From: Pseudaquabacterium terrae
GTDB taxonomy: Bacteria; Pseudomonadota; Gammaproteobacteria; Burkholderiales; Burkholderiaceae_C
Direction: 5' to 3'
NCBI RefSeq assembly: GCF_013266755.1
Contig: NZ_JABRWJ010000006.1
Coordinates: forward strand, 1-64,000
DNA: 64,000 nucleotides
This document shows, piece after piece, positions 42,115 through 49,652 of this stretch. The notes beneath the pieces are model-generated. The model did no database searches. It saw only the letters and a program-made list of their open reading frames with translations, and was not told the DNA's origin. Position numbers and translations under genes: made by a program. Positions within the stretch are counted from its first letter, which is position 1. Every line of letters begins with the position of its first letter.

Positions 42115-42900
42115 ATGAGCTTCGAGTTCTTTCATGCCGTGGACACCGGCCGCGCGCGCTCGAACAACGAGGACTCGGTGGCCATCGACGAAACCAACGC
42201 GCTGGCCGTGCTGGCCGACGGCATGGGCGGCTACAACGCCGGCGAAGTGGCCAGCAACATGGCCACCTCGTTCATCAAGAGCGAGCTCGGCCGCTGGCTG
42301 CACGAAGCCGGCGGCAAGGCCAACGACGCCGAAGTCCGCCGCGCGATGGACATCTGCGTCGACAACGCCAACCGGGCGATCTTCAATGCCGCGAACGCCA
42401 ATCCGCAATACGCTGGCATGGGCACGACGCTGGTCGTCGCGGTGTTCCGTGAGGGTCAGCTGCGGCTCGGCCACGTCGGCGACTCACGCGCCTACCGCTT
42501 GCGCGGCGGCCAGCTGGTGCAGATCACGCGCGACCACTCGCTGCTGCAGGAACAGATCGACGCCGGCCTGATCACGCCGGAGCAGGCGGCCTTCTCGGCC
42601 AACAAGAACCTGGTGACGCGTGCCGTCGGCGTCGAGGACACGGTGCTGCTCGAGACCCACCTGCACGACGTGCAGCCGGGCGACCTCTACCTGATGTGCT
42701 CCGACGGCTTGTCGGACATGCTCGACAACGCGACGCTGTCGCAGATGTTGCAGGCGCACGACGAGTTGCCGAAGGCCGGTCGCGCGCTGATCGATGCCGC
42801 CAATGATGCAGGCGGAAAGGATAATATCGCGCTCGTTCTCGTGCGCGTCGCGGGCAACCCGGCGTCCAACGCCAAGCCCTGGTGGCGCTTCGGGCGCTGA
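42115..42900 (+). CDS. PP2C-type Ser/Thr protein phosphatase (Stp1-like)
   Basis: 261 residues. Metal-dependent phosphatase with motifs GRARSNNEDS (about 12-21), VLADGMGGYNAGEVAS (metal Asp at 35), HVGDSRAYRL, MCSDGLSDML and GKDNIALVLV. The spacing is that of bacterial Stp/PstP enzymes that reverse Hanks-kinase phosphorylation. It stands between the kinase and the FHA gene; 62 bp separate its stop from the FHA start. Confidence 0.94.
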   Translation: MSFEFFHAVDTGRARSNNEDSVAIDETNALAVLADGMGGYNAGEVASNMATSFIKSELGRWLHEAGGKANDAEVRRAMDICVDNANRAIFNAANANPQYAGMGTTLVVAVFREGQLRLGHVGDSRAYRLRGGQLVQITRDHSLLQEQIDAGLITPEQAAFSANKNLVTRAVGVEDTVLLETHLHDVQPGDLYLMCSDGLSDMLDNATLSQMLQAHDELPKAGRALIDAANDAGGKDNIALVLVRVAGNPASNAKPWWRFGR

Positions 42901-42962
42901 AGAGCTGAAGGCGGAACGTGCCGGACCGAGGGATGGGGTCCGCAGTCAAGATAAGGGCAAGC

Positions 42963-43667
42963 ATGGGCAAACTGGTGGTTTCGCTCGATGGTGTGGTCAT
43001 CAAGGAAGTCCAGATCACCAAGGACAAGACCACGCTCGGGCGCCGTCCTTACAACGACATCGTCATCGACAACCTCGCCGTCAGCGGCGAGCATGCCGTG
43101 CTGCAGATGGTGGGCGGAGACGTCTTCATCGAAGACCTGAACAGCACCAACGGCACCTACATCAACGGCAAGGCGATCAAGAAGCAGCTGCTGGCGCACA
43201 ACGACACGGTCGAGATCGGCAAGTACAAGATCAAGTACCTGGTCGAGGACAGCGGCGACTACGAGAAGACGATGATCATGCGGCCGGGTGCGATGGCGCC
43301 GGTCCACCATGCCGGCCCGCCCTCCGGGCATGGCGCCTTCAACCCGGTGGCCACGTCGCCCCGTCCTGTGCTCAGCGGCAGCGTCGGTGGGGGCGTGATG
43401 AGCAGCCTGCCGGCGTCGATCAAGGTGTTGAGCGGTGCTGCAGCGGGCCGTGAGGTGACGCTGACCAAGGTCGTCACCACCGTCGGCAAGCCCGGCGTGC
43501 AGGTCGCCTCGATCACCAAGCGGCCGGGCGGCTACGTCATCGCCCACGTCGAGGGTCTCGCGCGCCCGAGCATCAACGGCATGCCGCTCGCCGGCGACAT
43601 CGCGCCGCTGAAGAACGGCGACCTGATCGAGCTCGCCGGCACGCAGATGCAGTTCATCCAGGCCTGA
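42963..43667 (+). CDS. FHA-domain protein with two FHA-like domains
   Basis: 234 residues. The first FHA domain (about 1-95) keeps the phospho-threonine pocket: GRRPYND (Arg at about 27), SGEH (41-44) and NSTNGTYING (60-69). A Pro/Gly linker follows. A second, degenerate FHA-like unit (about 150-234; KVLSGAAAGREVTLTKV and RPSINGMPL) has lost most binding residues. ATG 42963 is used because an upstream in-frame extension lacks homology. It probably reads phosphorylation by the kinase two genes upstream. Confidence 0.9.
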   Translation: MGKLVVSLDGVVIKEVQITKDKTTLGRRPYNDIVIDNLAVSGEHAVLQMVGGDVFIEDLNSTNGTYINGKAIKKQLLAHNDTVEIGKYKIKYLVEDSGDYEKTMIMRPGAMAPVHHAGPPSGHGAFNPVATSPRPVLSGSVGGGVMSSLPASIKVLSGAAAGREVTLTKVVTTVGKPGVQVASITKRPGGYVIAHVEGLARPSINGMPLAGDIAPLKNGDLIELAGTQMQFIQA

Positions 43668-43715
43668 ATGGGCACCCGGCGCCGCGGGTACGTGGCGCCC
43701 GCCGAGCGGGTGCTC

Positions 43716-43733
43716 GGCCGCCTTGGGGCGGCC
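43716..43733 (+). other. GC hairpin downstream of the FHA gene
   Basis: GGCCGCC (43716-43722) and GGCGGCC (43727-43733) form a 7-bp stem around TTGG. There is no U-tract, so it is only a weak candidate terminator or a by-product of the high GC content. Confidence 0.3.
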
Positions 43734-43922
43734 CGGCGCCGGCCGAGCTTCCCTCCGATAGCGCTCAGGCTGCCGTGAACTAGGTCACGTCACCGTCACG
43801 ATCGGCGGCCCCGTCATCACTGGGGGGGTCGAGTGTGGACAAAGCGACCTTGCGGGCGAGCGACACCGGCGCGACGATCGGTCTTTTCCTCGGCCGAGGC
43901 TTCAGCCGCCTCGACGCGCCCC

Positions 43923-44702
43923 ATGCAAATCCGGGTTCTAGGCTGCTCGGGGTCGATCGCGGCCGGTTGCCGCACGACCGCATTCCTGCTCGATGACGAC
44001 GTGCTGATCGACGCCGGCACCGGCGTCGGCGACCTGTCGCTGGAGCAGCTCGAACGCATCGACCATGTGCTGCTGAGCCATTCGCACCTCGACCACGTGC
44101 TCGGCGTGCCGCTGCTGGCCGACAGCGTGATGCGTCGGCGCGCAGGCCGGCCGCCGATCCAGGTCCACGCGCTGCCGGCGACGCTCGACGCACTGCGCCG
44201 CCACATCTTCAACGGCGCGATCTGGCCCGACTTCACCCGCCTGCCGTCGGCCGAGCAGCCGGTGCTGACGCTGAAGCCCTTCCAGACCGGCGACGTGATC
44301 GAGCTCGGCGGCCGCCGCATCGAGGTGCTGCCGGCGCTGCACACGGTGCCGGCGGTCGGCTTCGCGGTGATGCCGCCGGCCGATGGCGGCGGTGCCTGGG
44401 TCTTCACCGGCGACACCGCGCCCGATCCGGCGCTGTGGCAGCGGCTGGCGTCGATGCGCGTCGGCAGCCTGGTGATCGAGACCGCCTTCCGCAACGACGA
44501 GCACCTGCTGGCCGACATCAGCCGCCACATGCATCCGGCCGCGCTCGGCCGCCAGCTGCAACAGCTTGCGGCCGGCGTGCAGGTCTACATCACGCACATC
44601 AAGCCGGGCGAGCTCGATCCGGTGATGAGCGAGATCGGCGCCATCGGCAGCCGGCACGCGGTACATGCGCTGACGGCCGGGCAGGTGATGACGGTCGGCT
44701 GA
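43923..44702 (+). CDS. Metallo-beta-lactamase-fold class II cyclic-nucleotide phosphodiesterase-like
   Basis: 259 residues. Begins MQIRVLGCSGSIAAGCRTTA, the pattern of the class II 3',5'-cyclic nucleotide phosphodiesterases, with the metal motif LSHSHLDH (about 52-58), a later His in ALHTVPAVGF and TGDTAPDPALW. ATG 43923 is where homology begins. The nearby signalling and pilus genes suggest that it may control cAMP or another phosphodiester messenger, but the fold also occurs in other hydrolases, so the substrate is inferred. Confidence 0.8.
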   Translation: MQIRVLGCSGSIAAGCRTTAFLLDDDVLIDAGTGVGDLSLEQLERIDHVLLSHSHLDHVLGVPLLADSVMRRRAGRPPIQVHALPATLDALRRHIFNGAIWPDFTRLPSAEQPVLTLKPFQTGDVIELGGRRIEVLPALHTVPAVGFAVMPPADGGGAWVFTGDTAPDPALWQRLASMRVGSLVIETAFRNDEHLLADISRHMHPAALGRQLQQLAAGVQVYITHIKPGELDPVMSEIGAIGSRHAVHALTAGQVMTVG

Positions 44703-44709
44703 AGTCGCC

Positions 44710-44730
44710 GAGTGACGAAAAGCGTCACTC
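44710..44730 (+). terminator. Hairpin after the phosphodiesterase gene
   Basis: GAGTGACG (44710-44717) pairs perfectly with CGTCACTC (44723-44730) around AAAAG. It starts 8 bp after the stop codon, but only CTTG follows, so termination would be weak or factor-assisted. Confidence 0.45.
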
Positions 44731-44772
44731 CTTGCCAAGCGCGACTGACGGAATTGGGCCGGAAATCCGGCC

Positions 44773-44793
44773 AGACGTGAGGATTGCACGTCT
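44773..44793. promoter_or_regulatory. Palindrome upstream of the pilA promoter, possible regulator site
   Basis: AGACGTG (44773-44779) and CACGTCT (44787-44793) form a perfect inverted repeat with a 7-base spacer, 28 bp upstream of the sigma-54-type element. It could bind a regulator of pilin transcription; the usual PilR site is not palindromic, so the identity is open. Confidence 0.4.
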
Positions 44794-44820
44794 GCGGCAC
44801 CAAAACCCCACGTTTGAAGG

Positions 44821-44837
44821 CTGGCACAGCCCCTGCA
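44821..44837 (+). promoter_or_regulatory. Sigma-54 (RpoN) -24/-12 promoter of pilA
   Basis: CTGGCACAGCCCCTGCA carries GG and GC exactly ten bases apart and matches YTGGCACN5TTGCA except for one base in the -12 part. It lies about 58 bp upstream of the pilA start codon. Type IV pilin genes are commonly transcribed by RpoN with PilR. Confidence 0.8.
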
Positions 44838-44894
44838 ATGAAGAGAGGGCACAGTCCCCCACCCCAGCCCCAACACACCCCGTCAGGAGCACTC

Positions 44895-45389
44895 ATGAAG
44901 CGCAGCATTCAAAAAGGTTTCACCCTCATCGAACTGATGATCGTCGTGGCGATCATCGGCATCCTGGCAGCGGTTGCGCTGCCGGCCTATCGCGACTACA
45001 TGATCAAGGCGCGCGTGTCTGAAATCATCGACGCGGCCAAGATGTGCAAGGCGGCAATTTCGGAGGCCTACCAGACCGCACCGACCGGCTTTGCACCAGG
45101 CGCCAACGGCTGGGGCTGCAACGAGACCCAGACCACCACCAAGTTCGTCGCCGGCATTGCCACGACCCTCAATGGTGAGATCCAAATCACCGCGCCGGCC
45201 GCTGAAGCTGACCTCGCGGGCATCGGTGGTTCGCAGGGCGCGCAGGGCATGGTCGTCACCATTCAGCCGCAGACCGCTGCCAACGCGCCGTTCACTGTCG
45301 CCGCCAACATCGGCGACACGGTCCACCACTGGCACTGCTCGACCTCTGCCGCGCACCGCAAGTACGCTCCGGGCTCCTGCAAGCAATAA
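44895..45389 (+). CDS. pilA: Type IV major pilin
   Basis: 164 residues. Class III signal MKRSIQKG followed by [19 protein letters not shown]: cleavage between Gly8 and Phe9, with Glu at +5 of the mature protein and the N-methylated Phe. The globular part has four Cys (one in MCKAA, one in WGCNE, two in the last 20 residues: HCSTS and GSCKQ) that could form the D-region disulfide. AGGAG sits five bases before the ATG. Preceded by an RpoN-type promoter and ended by a strong terminator, so it is a highly expressed single-gene unit. Ser/Thr-rich stretches offer sites for the nearby O-glycosyltransferase. Confidence 0.95.
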   Translation: MKRSIQKGFTLIELMIVVAIIGILAAVALPAYRDYMIKARVSEIIDAAKMCKAAISEAYQTAPTGFAPGANGWGCNETQTTTKFVAGIATTLNGEIQITAPAAEADLAGIGGSQGAQGMVVTIQPQTAANAPFTVAANIGDTVHHWHCSTSAAHRKYAPGSCKQ

Positions 45390-45410
45390 GCTCGGCACGA
45401 GCTGAGTTAA

Positions 45411-45441
45411 AAAGGGCGCCCTCGGGCGCCCTTTGTCGTTT
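45411..45441 (+). terminator. Intrinsic terminator after pilA
   Basis: AAAGGGCGCC (45411-45420) pairs with GGCGCCCTTT (45425-45434) around CTCG, a perfect 10-bp stem, followed by GTCGTTT. It begins 21 bp after the pilA stop. Confidence 0.92.
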
Positions 45442-45458
45442 CAGTCGAGTCCCCTCCT

Positions 45459-46277
45459 ATGACGCTTCCCGGTCCCATGGAATCGATGCCCTCGGCACTC
45501 CCCCCCTCGCCACTCGCGAGCGGTTGGGGCTTTCGCGCCAAGGCTGCCGGCTACCACCTGCTCGGCAGTGCCTTGGTCGCTGCGCTGGCCGCCGCCCTGG
45601 TGTTCCTGCTGTGGTATCCGTGGCCGTACAGCGTGCTCGCGGGAGGAACCGGCCTCTTCCTCCTGATCACCGGCGTCGACGTCGTGATGGGGCCGCTGAT
45701 CACCTTCGCGGTCTTCGATCGGCGCAAACCCTGGCGCGAGCTGCGCCGCGACTTGGCCGTCGTGGTGGCCCTGCAGCTCGCCGCGCTGGTTTATGGCCTG
45801 TACGTGATGCACGCGGTGCGGCCCGTCGTCATGGCGCTGGAAGGCGACCGGCTGCGCGTGGTGACCGCCAACGACGTCGTGCTCGAAGAACTGCCGAAGG
45901 CGCTGCCGCCGCTGCAGACCCTGTCGAACACCGGCCCGCTGATCATCGCCACGGCAACACCCAGCACGGCCGACGAGCAGTTCGACGCGATCCAGCAAGC
46001 GCTCGGCGGCCTGGACATGGGCATGCGCCCGAAGTTCTGGCGGCCCTGGGACGATGCTGCCCGCGCAAGCTCCAAAGCAGTGGCCAGGCCCTTGGCCGAG
46101 ATGCGCAAGCGCTATCCGGAACGCGCCGCAGAGCTCGACGCCGCGATCCAGCGCACCGGACGGACGGAACAGCAACTGCGCTATCTGCCCATCCTGGCGC
46201 GTCACGCGGACTGGATCGCGCTGGTCGACGCCGGTTCCGGCGACATCATCGGCTTCGCGCCCTTCAACGCGTACTGA
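45459..46277 (+). CDS. TfpX/TfpZ-family type IV pilin accessory protein
   Basis: 272 residues. Four hydrophobic helices early on (about 35-55, 58-78, 95-120) including FLLWYPWPYSVLAGGTGLFLL and VDVVMGPLITFAVFDRRKPWREL, the conserved core of the TfpX/TfpZ pilin accessory family, then a soluble ~140-residue tail ending GDIIGFAPFNAY. These proteins are encoded beside pilin genes and assist assembly of particular pilin types. The start is uncertain: ATG 45459 and ATG 45477 are both in frame and neither has a good ribosome site. Confidence 0.8.
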   Translation: MTLPGPMESMPSALPPSPLASGWGFRAKAAGYHLLGSALVAALAAALVFLLWYPWPYSVLAGGTGLFLLITGVDVVMGPLITFAVFDRRKPWRELRRDLAVVVALQLAALVYGLYVMHAVRPVVMALEGDRLRVVTANDVVLEELPKALPPLQTLSNTGPLIIATATPSTADEQFDAIQQALGGLDMGMRPKFWRPWDDAARASSKAVARPLAEMRKRYPERAAELDAAIQRTGRTEQQLRYLPILARHADWIALVDAGSGDIIGFAPFNAY

Positions 46278-46324
46278 CGGACGCGCGTCAGGCCCGGCCT
46301 GTGGCGCATTCCTAGAATGCGCCG

Positions 46325-48088
46325 ATGCTTCTCACCTCCACCGCCGGCGTGCAACCCGCGCGCGGCGCCTTGAGCATCCCGGCCCTGCTGCTGGCCGGCA
46401 GCATCCCCGCGCTGCTGGCCTACAACCTGCCGCCGTCGTCGACGATGCTCAACCAGTGCCTGGCAGTCGGCCTGTGGGGCGGCGTGGTCGCGGCGCTCGC
46501 GCCGGCCGGCCAGGCGCTGCGGCGGGCCGGCGTACTCTACGCCGCGCTGCTGGCCACGCTCGCCGGCGCGCTTGGCAGCGCACTCTTCGCCGACCTGCCG
46601 TTTCCGCTCGCCGCTTCGGGCATCGCGCTGCTGGTCGCCGCGCTCGCGCTGGCCTGGACCGGCTGCGCGGCCGCCGACCGCCCCGACCGCAGCAGCGTCT
46701 TCACCTGGTTCGCGCTCGGCCTGCTGGTCGCAGGCGTCCTGAGCGCCCTCGTCGCGCTGGTCCAGGTCTTCGCCTCGTCGCTGACCGACGGCAACTGGAT
46801 CGCCCACAGCGGCCTGCCCGGCCGCGCCGTCGGCAACCTGCGCCAGCCCAACCACCTGTGCAGCCTGCTGCTGTGGGGCGTGATCGCGGCCGTCGCATTG
46901 CGCGAGCTGCACGTGCTGCGCCTCGGCGCGACGGTGGCACTGGTCGTGCTGATGGTCTTCGCGGTCGAATTGAGCGCCTCGCGCACCGGTGCGCTCGGCC
47001 TCGGCCTGCTGGCGTTGTGGGGCGTGCTGGACCGGCGGCTGGCCAAGAGCACGCGATTGCTGCTGCTGGCGACGCCGCTGATCTACGCGCTGTCCTACGG
47101 CGCGATGGCCTTGTACGGCCAGTGGAGCGACCAGGCGATCGGCGCCGCGGCGCGCCTGGCCGGCGAAGGCAGCGGCATCGAGAGCCCGAATTCGCGGCGC
47201 CGCATCTGGGCCAACGCGCTGGCGCTGATCGCACAACAGCCGTGGCTCGGCGTCGGCTTCGGGGAATTCAACCTCGCCTGGTCGCTGACGCCGTTCCCGG
47301 GGCGGCCGACGGCCTTCTTCGACCACACGCACACGCTGCCGCTGCAGCTGGCGGTCGAGCTCGGCCTGCCGCTGGCGGCGCTGATCATGGTGCTGATGGG
47401 CGTCGCGCTGTGGCAGGGCTGGCGCCGCAGCAGCGCGGCCACGGGCGACGACGGCAGCTGCGCGCGCGCGGCCTGGATGCTGGTGCTGCTGATCGGGCTG
47501 CACAGCCTGTCCGAGTACCCGCTGTGGTACGCCTACTTCCTGCTGCCGGCCGCGTTTGCCTGGGGTTATGCCCTCGGTGCCGGCGGCCCACCCGCACCCG
47601 CGGTGTCGAGCTCAACCGCCGGCCGGATCGCCGGCGTGCTGCTGGTGCTCGGCGCCGCGTTCGCGCTGGTCGACTACCGGCGCGTGGTCGAGATCTACGC
47701 GCCCGGCGAACAGGCCGGACCGCTGGCCGAGCGCATCGCGGCCGGGCAGCGCAGCCCGTTCTTCGGCCACCACGCCGACTACGCCGCAGCCACCGGCAGC
47801 GAGGCGCTGCCCGGCACGGCACTCGCGTTTCGGCGCGCACCGCACTACCTGCTCGACACGCGCTTGATGATCGCCTGGGCGCGCCATCTGGCCGAGAACG
47901 GCGAGCCGGATCAGGCGCGCGCGCTGGCCGAGCGGCTGCGCGAGTTCCGCAATTCAGCGTCCGACGACTTCTTCAAGCCCTGCGACGAGGGTGATCGCGC
48001 GGCCTTCCAGTGCCAGCCGGCGCAGTCGCCGCACCCGTGGCGCGAGTACCTGGGACGGCGGCCGAAGCAGCGAGCGCTTCAGCCTTGA
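46325..48088 (+). CDS. PglL-type O-oligosaccharyltransferase (Wzy_C family)
   Basis: 587 residues, about twelve membrane helices. Key segments are GRAVGNLRQPNHL and the periplasmic-loop FFDHTHTLPLQLAVELG with the essential His seen in PglL/PilO/WaaL ligases, followed by a C-terminal domain of the Wzy_C_2 type. Transfers lipid-linked glycans to Ser/Thr of proteins. Position directly after pilA and the pilin accessory gene suggests that the pilin is the substrate, as for TfpO/PilO. 47 bp after the accessory gene. Confidence 0.87.
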   Translation: MLLTSTAGVQPARGALSIPALLLAGSIPALLAYNLPPSSTMLNQCLAVGLWGGVVAALAPAGQALRRAGVLYAALLATLAGALGSALFADLPFPLAASGIALLVAALALAWTGCAAADRPDRSSVFTWFALGLLVAGVLSALVALVQVFASSLTDGNWIAHSGLPGRAVGNLRQPNHLCSLLLWGVIAAVALRELHVLRLGATVALVVLMVFAVELSASRTGALGLGLLALWGVLDRRLAKSTRLLLLATPLIYALSYGAMALYGQWSDQAIGAAARLAGEGSGIESPNSRRRIWANALALIAQQPWLGVGFGEFNLAWSLTPFPGRPTAFFDHTHTLPLQLAVELGLPLAALIMVLMGVALWQGWRRSSAATGDDGSCARAAWMLVLLIGLHSLSEYPLWYAYFLLPAAFAWGYALGAGGPPAPAVSSSTAGRIAGVLLVLGAAFALVDYRRVVEIYAPGEQAGPLAERIAAGQRSPFFGHHADYAAATGSEALPGTALAFRRAPHYLLDTRLMIAWARHLAENGEPDQARALAERLREFRNSASDDFFKPCDEGDRAAFQCQPAQSPHPWREYLGRRPKQRALQP

Positions 48089-48215
48089 GTCGTCGATTCA
48101 GGACGAGGGGAGCGGGACATCAGCGTTCACCCGAGTTGAGGAGGTTTGAACGAAGGCCGCCACCGCATGTGTCAACCGAAGTGTAAACTGGGTATTCTTG
48201 AATGAGAGGGCGTTC

Positions 48216-48998
48216 ATGGGAGCACCGCTGAAGAACCCACCCGTGTACCTCACGATGGCGCAGGTGCGCTTCAACGCGGTTCTGAAGCTTGCGAACTACT
48301 TGCCGGACATTCAGGAGGCCTTGCGCAAGGCGGGCTACCCCGTTTATCAGGCCCACAAGGCGGTCGTGCTTCAAATTGCAGTCCAGGACGGCCAGCCGAC
48401 GCCGATGCCGACGCTCCGGGAGCGGTATTCATTCGGCAACCTCGACAAGACCCATACCTTCTGGCTCGACAACGAAGCCTTCGCCCTCCAGTCGACGCAC
48501 TATGGGCATTTCGAGTCATTCTCGGAGGTCTTCATGACGGGGATGTCGCGCGTCCACGAGGCGGTTCAGCTTGACTACACGGACCGAATCGGGCTGCGCT
48601 ATCTGGACCGCGTCTTCCCTCGGAAGGGAGACACCCTCGACAAGTACCTGTTCCCCGAGGCGATGGGCCTGGGCAACCGCCTGGGAGGCACGACGCTGCA
48701 GTCCTATGCGGAAACGCTGAGCGATGCAGGCCTCTACAAGCTGCGCTCGCGCGTGGTCATCCAGAGCGGCGGACTTGTGTTTCCCCCGGACGTGGTCCTT
48801 GGCGACATGGTCGTGGTACCGCGCCTGGCCGAATACGAAGGCTTGCACGCCATCCTTGACAATGATGGCTTCTTCGAGCGTCGCGAGGTCTACTCCGTGA
48901 AGGGAGTGGCCAAGCACCTGGACGCCATCCATCAGGTGATTGGCGACGCATTTCGAGCGACGGCAACGCCGCACGCCTTTGTCGTCTGGAACGAATGA
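48216..48998 (+). CDS. TIGR04255-family protein
   Basis: 260 residues, no signal peptide or membrane segment. The family's N-terminal pattern is present (PLKNPPVYLTMAQVRFNAV), as are RERYSFGNLDKTHTFWLDNEAFALQSTHY and DRIGLRYLDRVFP. The family is widespread but sporadic, and no function is established. ATG 48216 is chosen over an upstream in-frame TTG because GAGAGG lies six bases before it. GC content is clearly lower and codon third positions more mixed than in the flanking genes. The stop is one base from the next start, so it belongs to a three-gene cassette. Confidence 0.82.
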   Translation: MGAPLKNPPVYLTMAQVRFNAVLKLANYLPDIQEALRKAGYPVYQAHKAVVLQIAVQDGQPTPMPTLRERYSFGNLDKTHTFWLDNEAFALQSTHYGHFESFSEVFMTGMSRVHEAVQLDYTDRIGLRYLDRVFPRKGDTLDKYLFPEAMGLGNRLGGTTLQSYAETLSDAGLYKLRSRVVIQSGGLVFPPDVVLGDMVVVPRLAEYEGLHAILDNDGFFERREVYSVKGVAKHLDAIHQVIGDAFRATATPHAFVVWNE

Positions 48999-48999
48999 G

Positions 49000-49647
49000 A
49001 TGCTCTCCGTACTCCTTCCGGTTCCTGTCTTGCCTGAGCACTTCGGCTATCGACCGGTGCCGGCCGCGTGTGTCCCCGCGCCGGTCGTGGATGGAGGCCC
49101 CCTTCCCCTGTTCGGTGGCATCGGCACCGGTGGGCTGGAGAGCGCCTCGTATTACCTCGCACGAGCGGGGTATCGCCCGTATGAGGTCTTGCACCCCGCG
49201 GAGCCCGCTGCGGCCGTGGCGGAGCGTCCAGCCCCCTTCGTCGACTTGATGCAAACGGTCAAGGACGGTTTCGGCAGGACGATGTCATCCCTGCCGGAAG
49301 TGTTCGGCGTATCGCGCCAGACCCTCTACAACTGGCTTGCCGGCGAGATTCCGAAAGAGCAGCACCACGCGAAGCTTCAGGCGCTTGCGGCCGCGGCGCG
49401 CGTGTTTCAGGAGCTTGGCTTCAAGCCGACCTCGAGCTCACTCGGGCGCACCGTCCTGCACGGCAAGTCGCTGCTTCAGCTGATCGGCGACGGTGCGAAC
49501 GGAGACGAAGTAGCGAGAAGACTGGTCCGAGTCTCCCAACGCGGCAGCGAAGCCCGAACCAAGCTCGACGCCGTCCTCGGCGGCCGCAAAGCTCCGCGGC
49601 TTGATGCGGCCGACATGGGGACTCCGTCGCTCGTTGAGGACGCCTGA
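49000..49647 (+). CDS. HTH DNA-binding protein of the cassette
   Basis: 215 residues. The first ~80 are Pro/Gly/Ala-rich without a recognised domain. A helix-turn-helix follows at about 90-115 (LPEVFGVSRQTLYNWLAGEIP), then a helical tail (LAAAARVFQELGFKPTSSSL, LLQLIGDGANGDEVARRLVRVS). The tail resembles that of Xre/MbcA-like antitoxin regulators, but the match is too weak to name. The ATG at 49000 begins one base after the stop of the TIGR04255 gene, so the two are coupled. Likely role: regulator of, or DNA-targeting partner within, the cassette. Confidence 0.75.
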   Translation: MLSVLLPVPVLPEHFGYRPVPAACVPAPVVDGGPLPLFGGIGTGGLESASYYLARAGYRPYEVLHPAEPAAAVAERPAPFVDLMQTVKDGFGRTMSSLPEVFGVSRQTLYNWLAGEIPKEQHHAKLQALAAAARVFQELGFKPTSSSLGRTVLHGKSLLQLIGDGANGDEVARRLVRVSQRGSEARTKLDAVLGGRKAPRLDAADMGTPSLVEDA

Positions 49648-49652
49648 CGGGC

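Noticed and set aside
41936-42118. 60-codon frame between the kinase and phosphatase genes, starting at the kinase stop
   Set aside because: No ribosome site, no recognisable features and composition like spacer DNA; overlapping start alone is weak support.
48089-48215. Sigma-70 promoter of the TIGR04255 cassette (TGTCAA, 17 bp, TATTCT)
   Set aside because: The spacing fits but the -35 matches TTGACA at only two positions, so it is not claimed.
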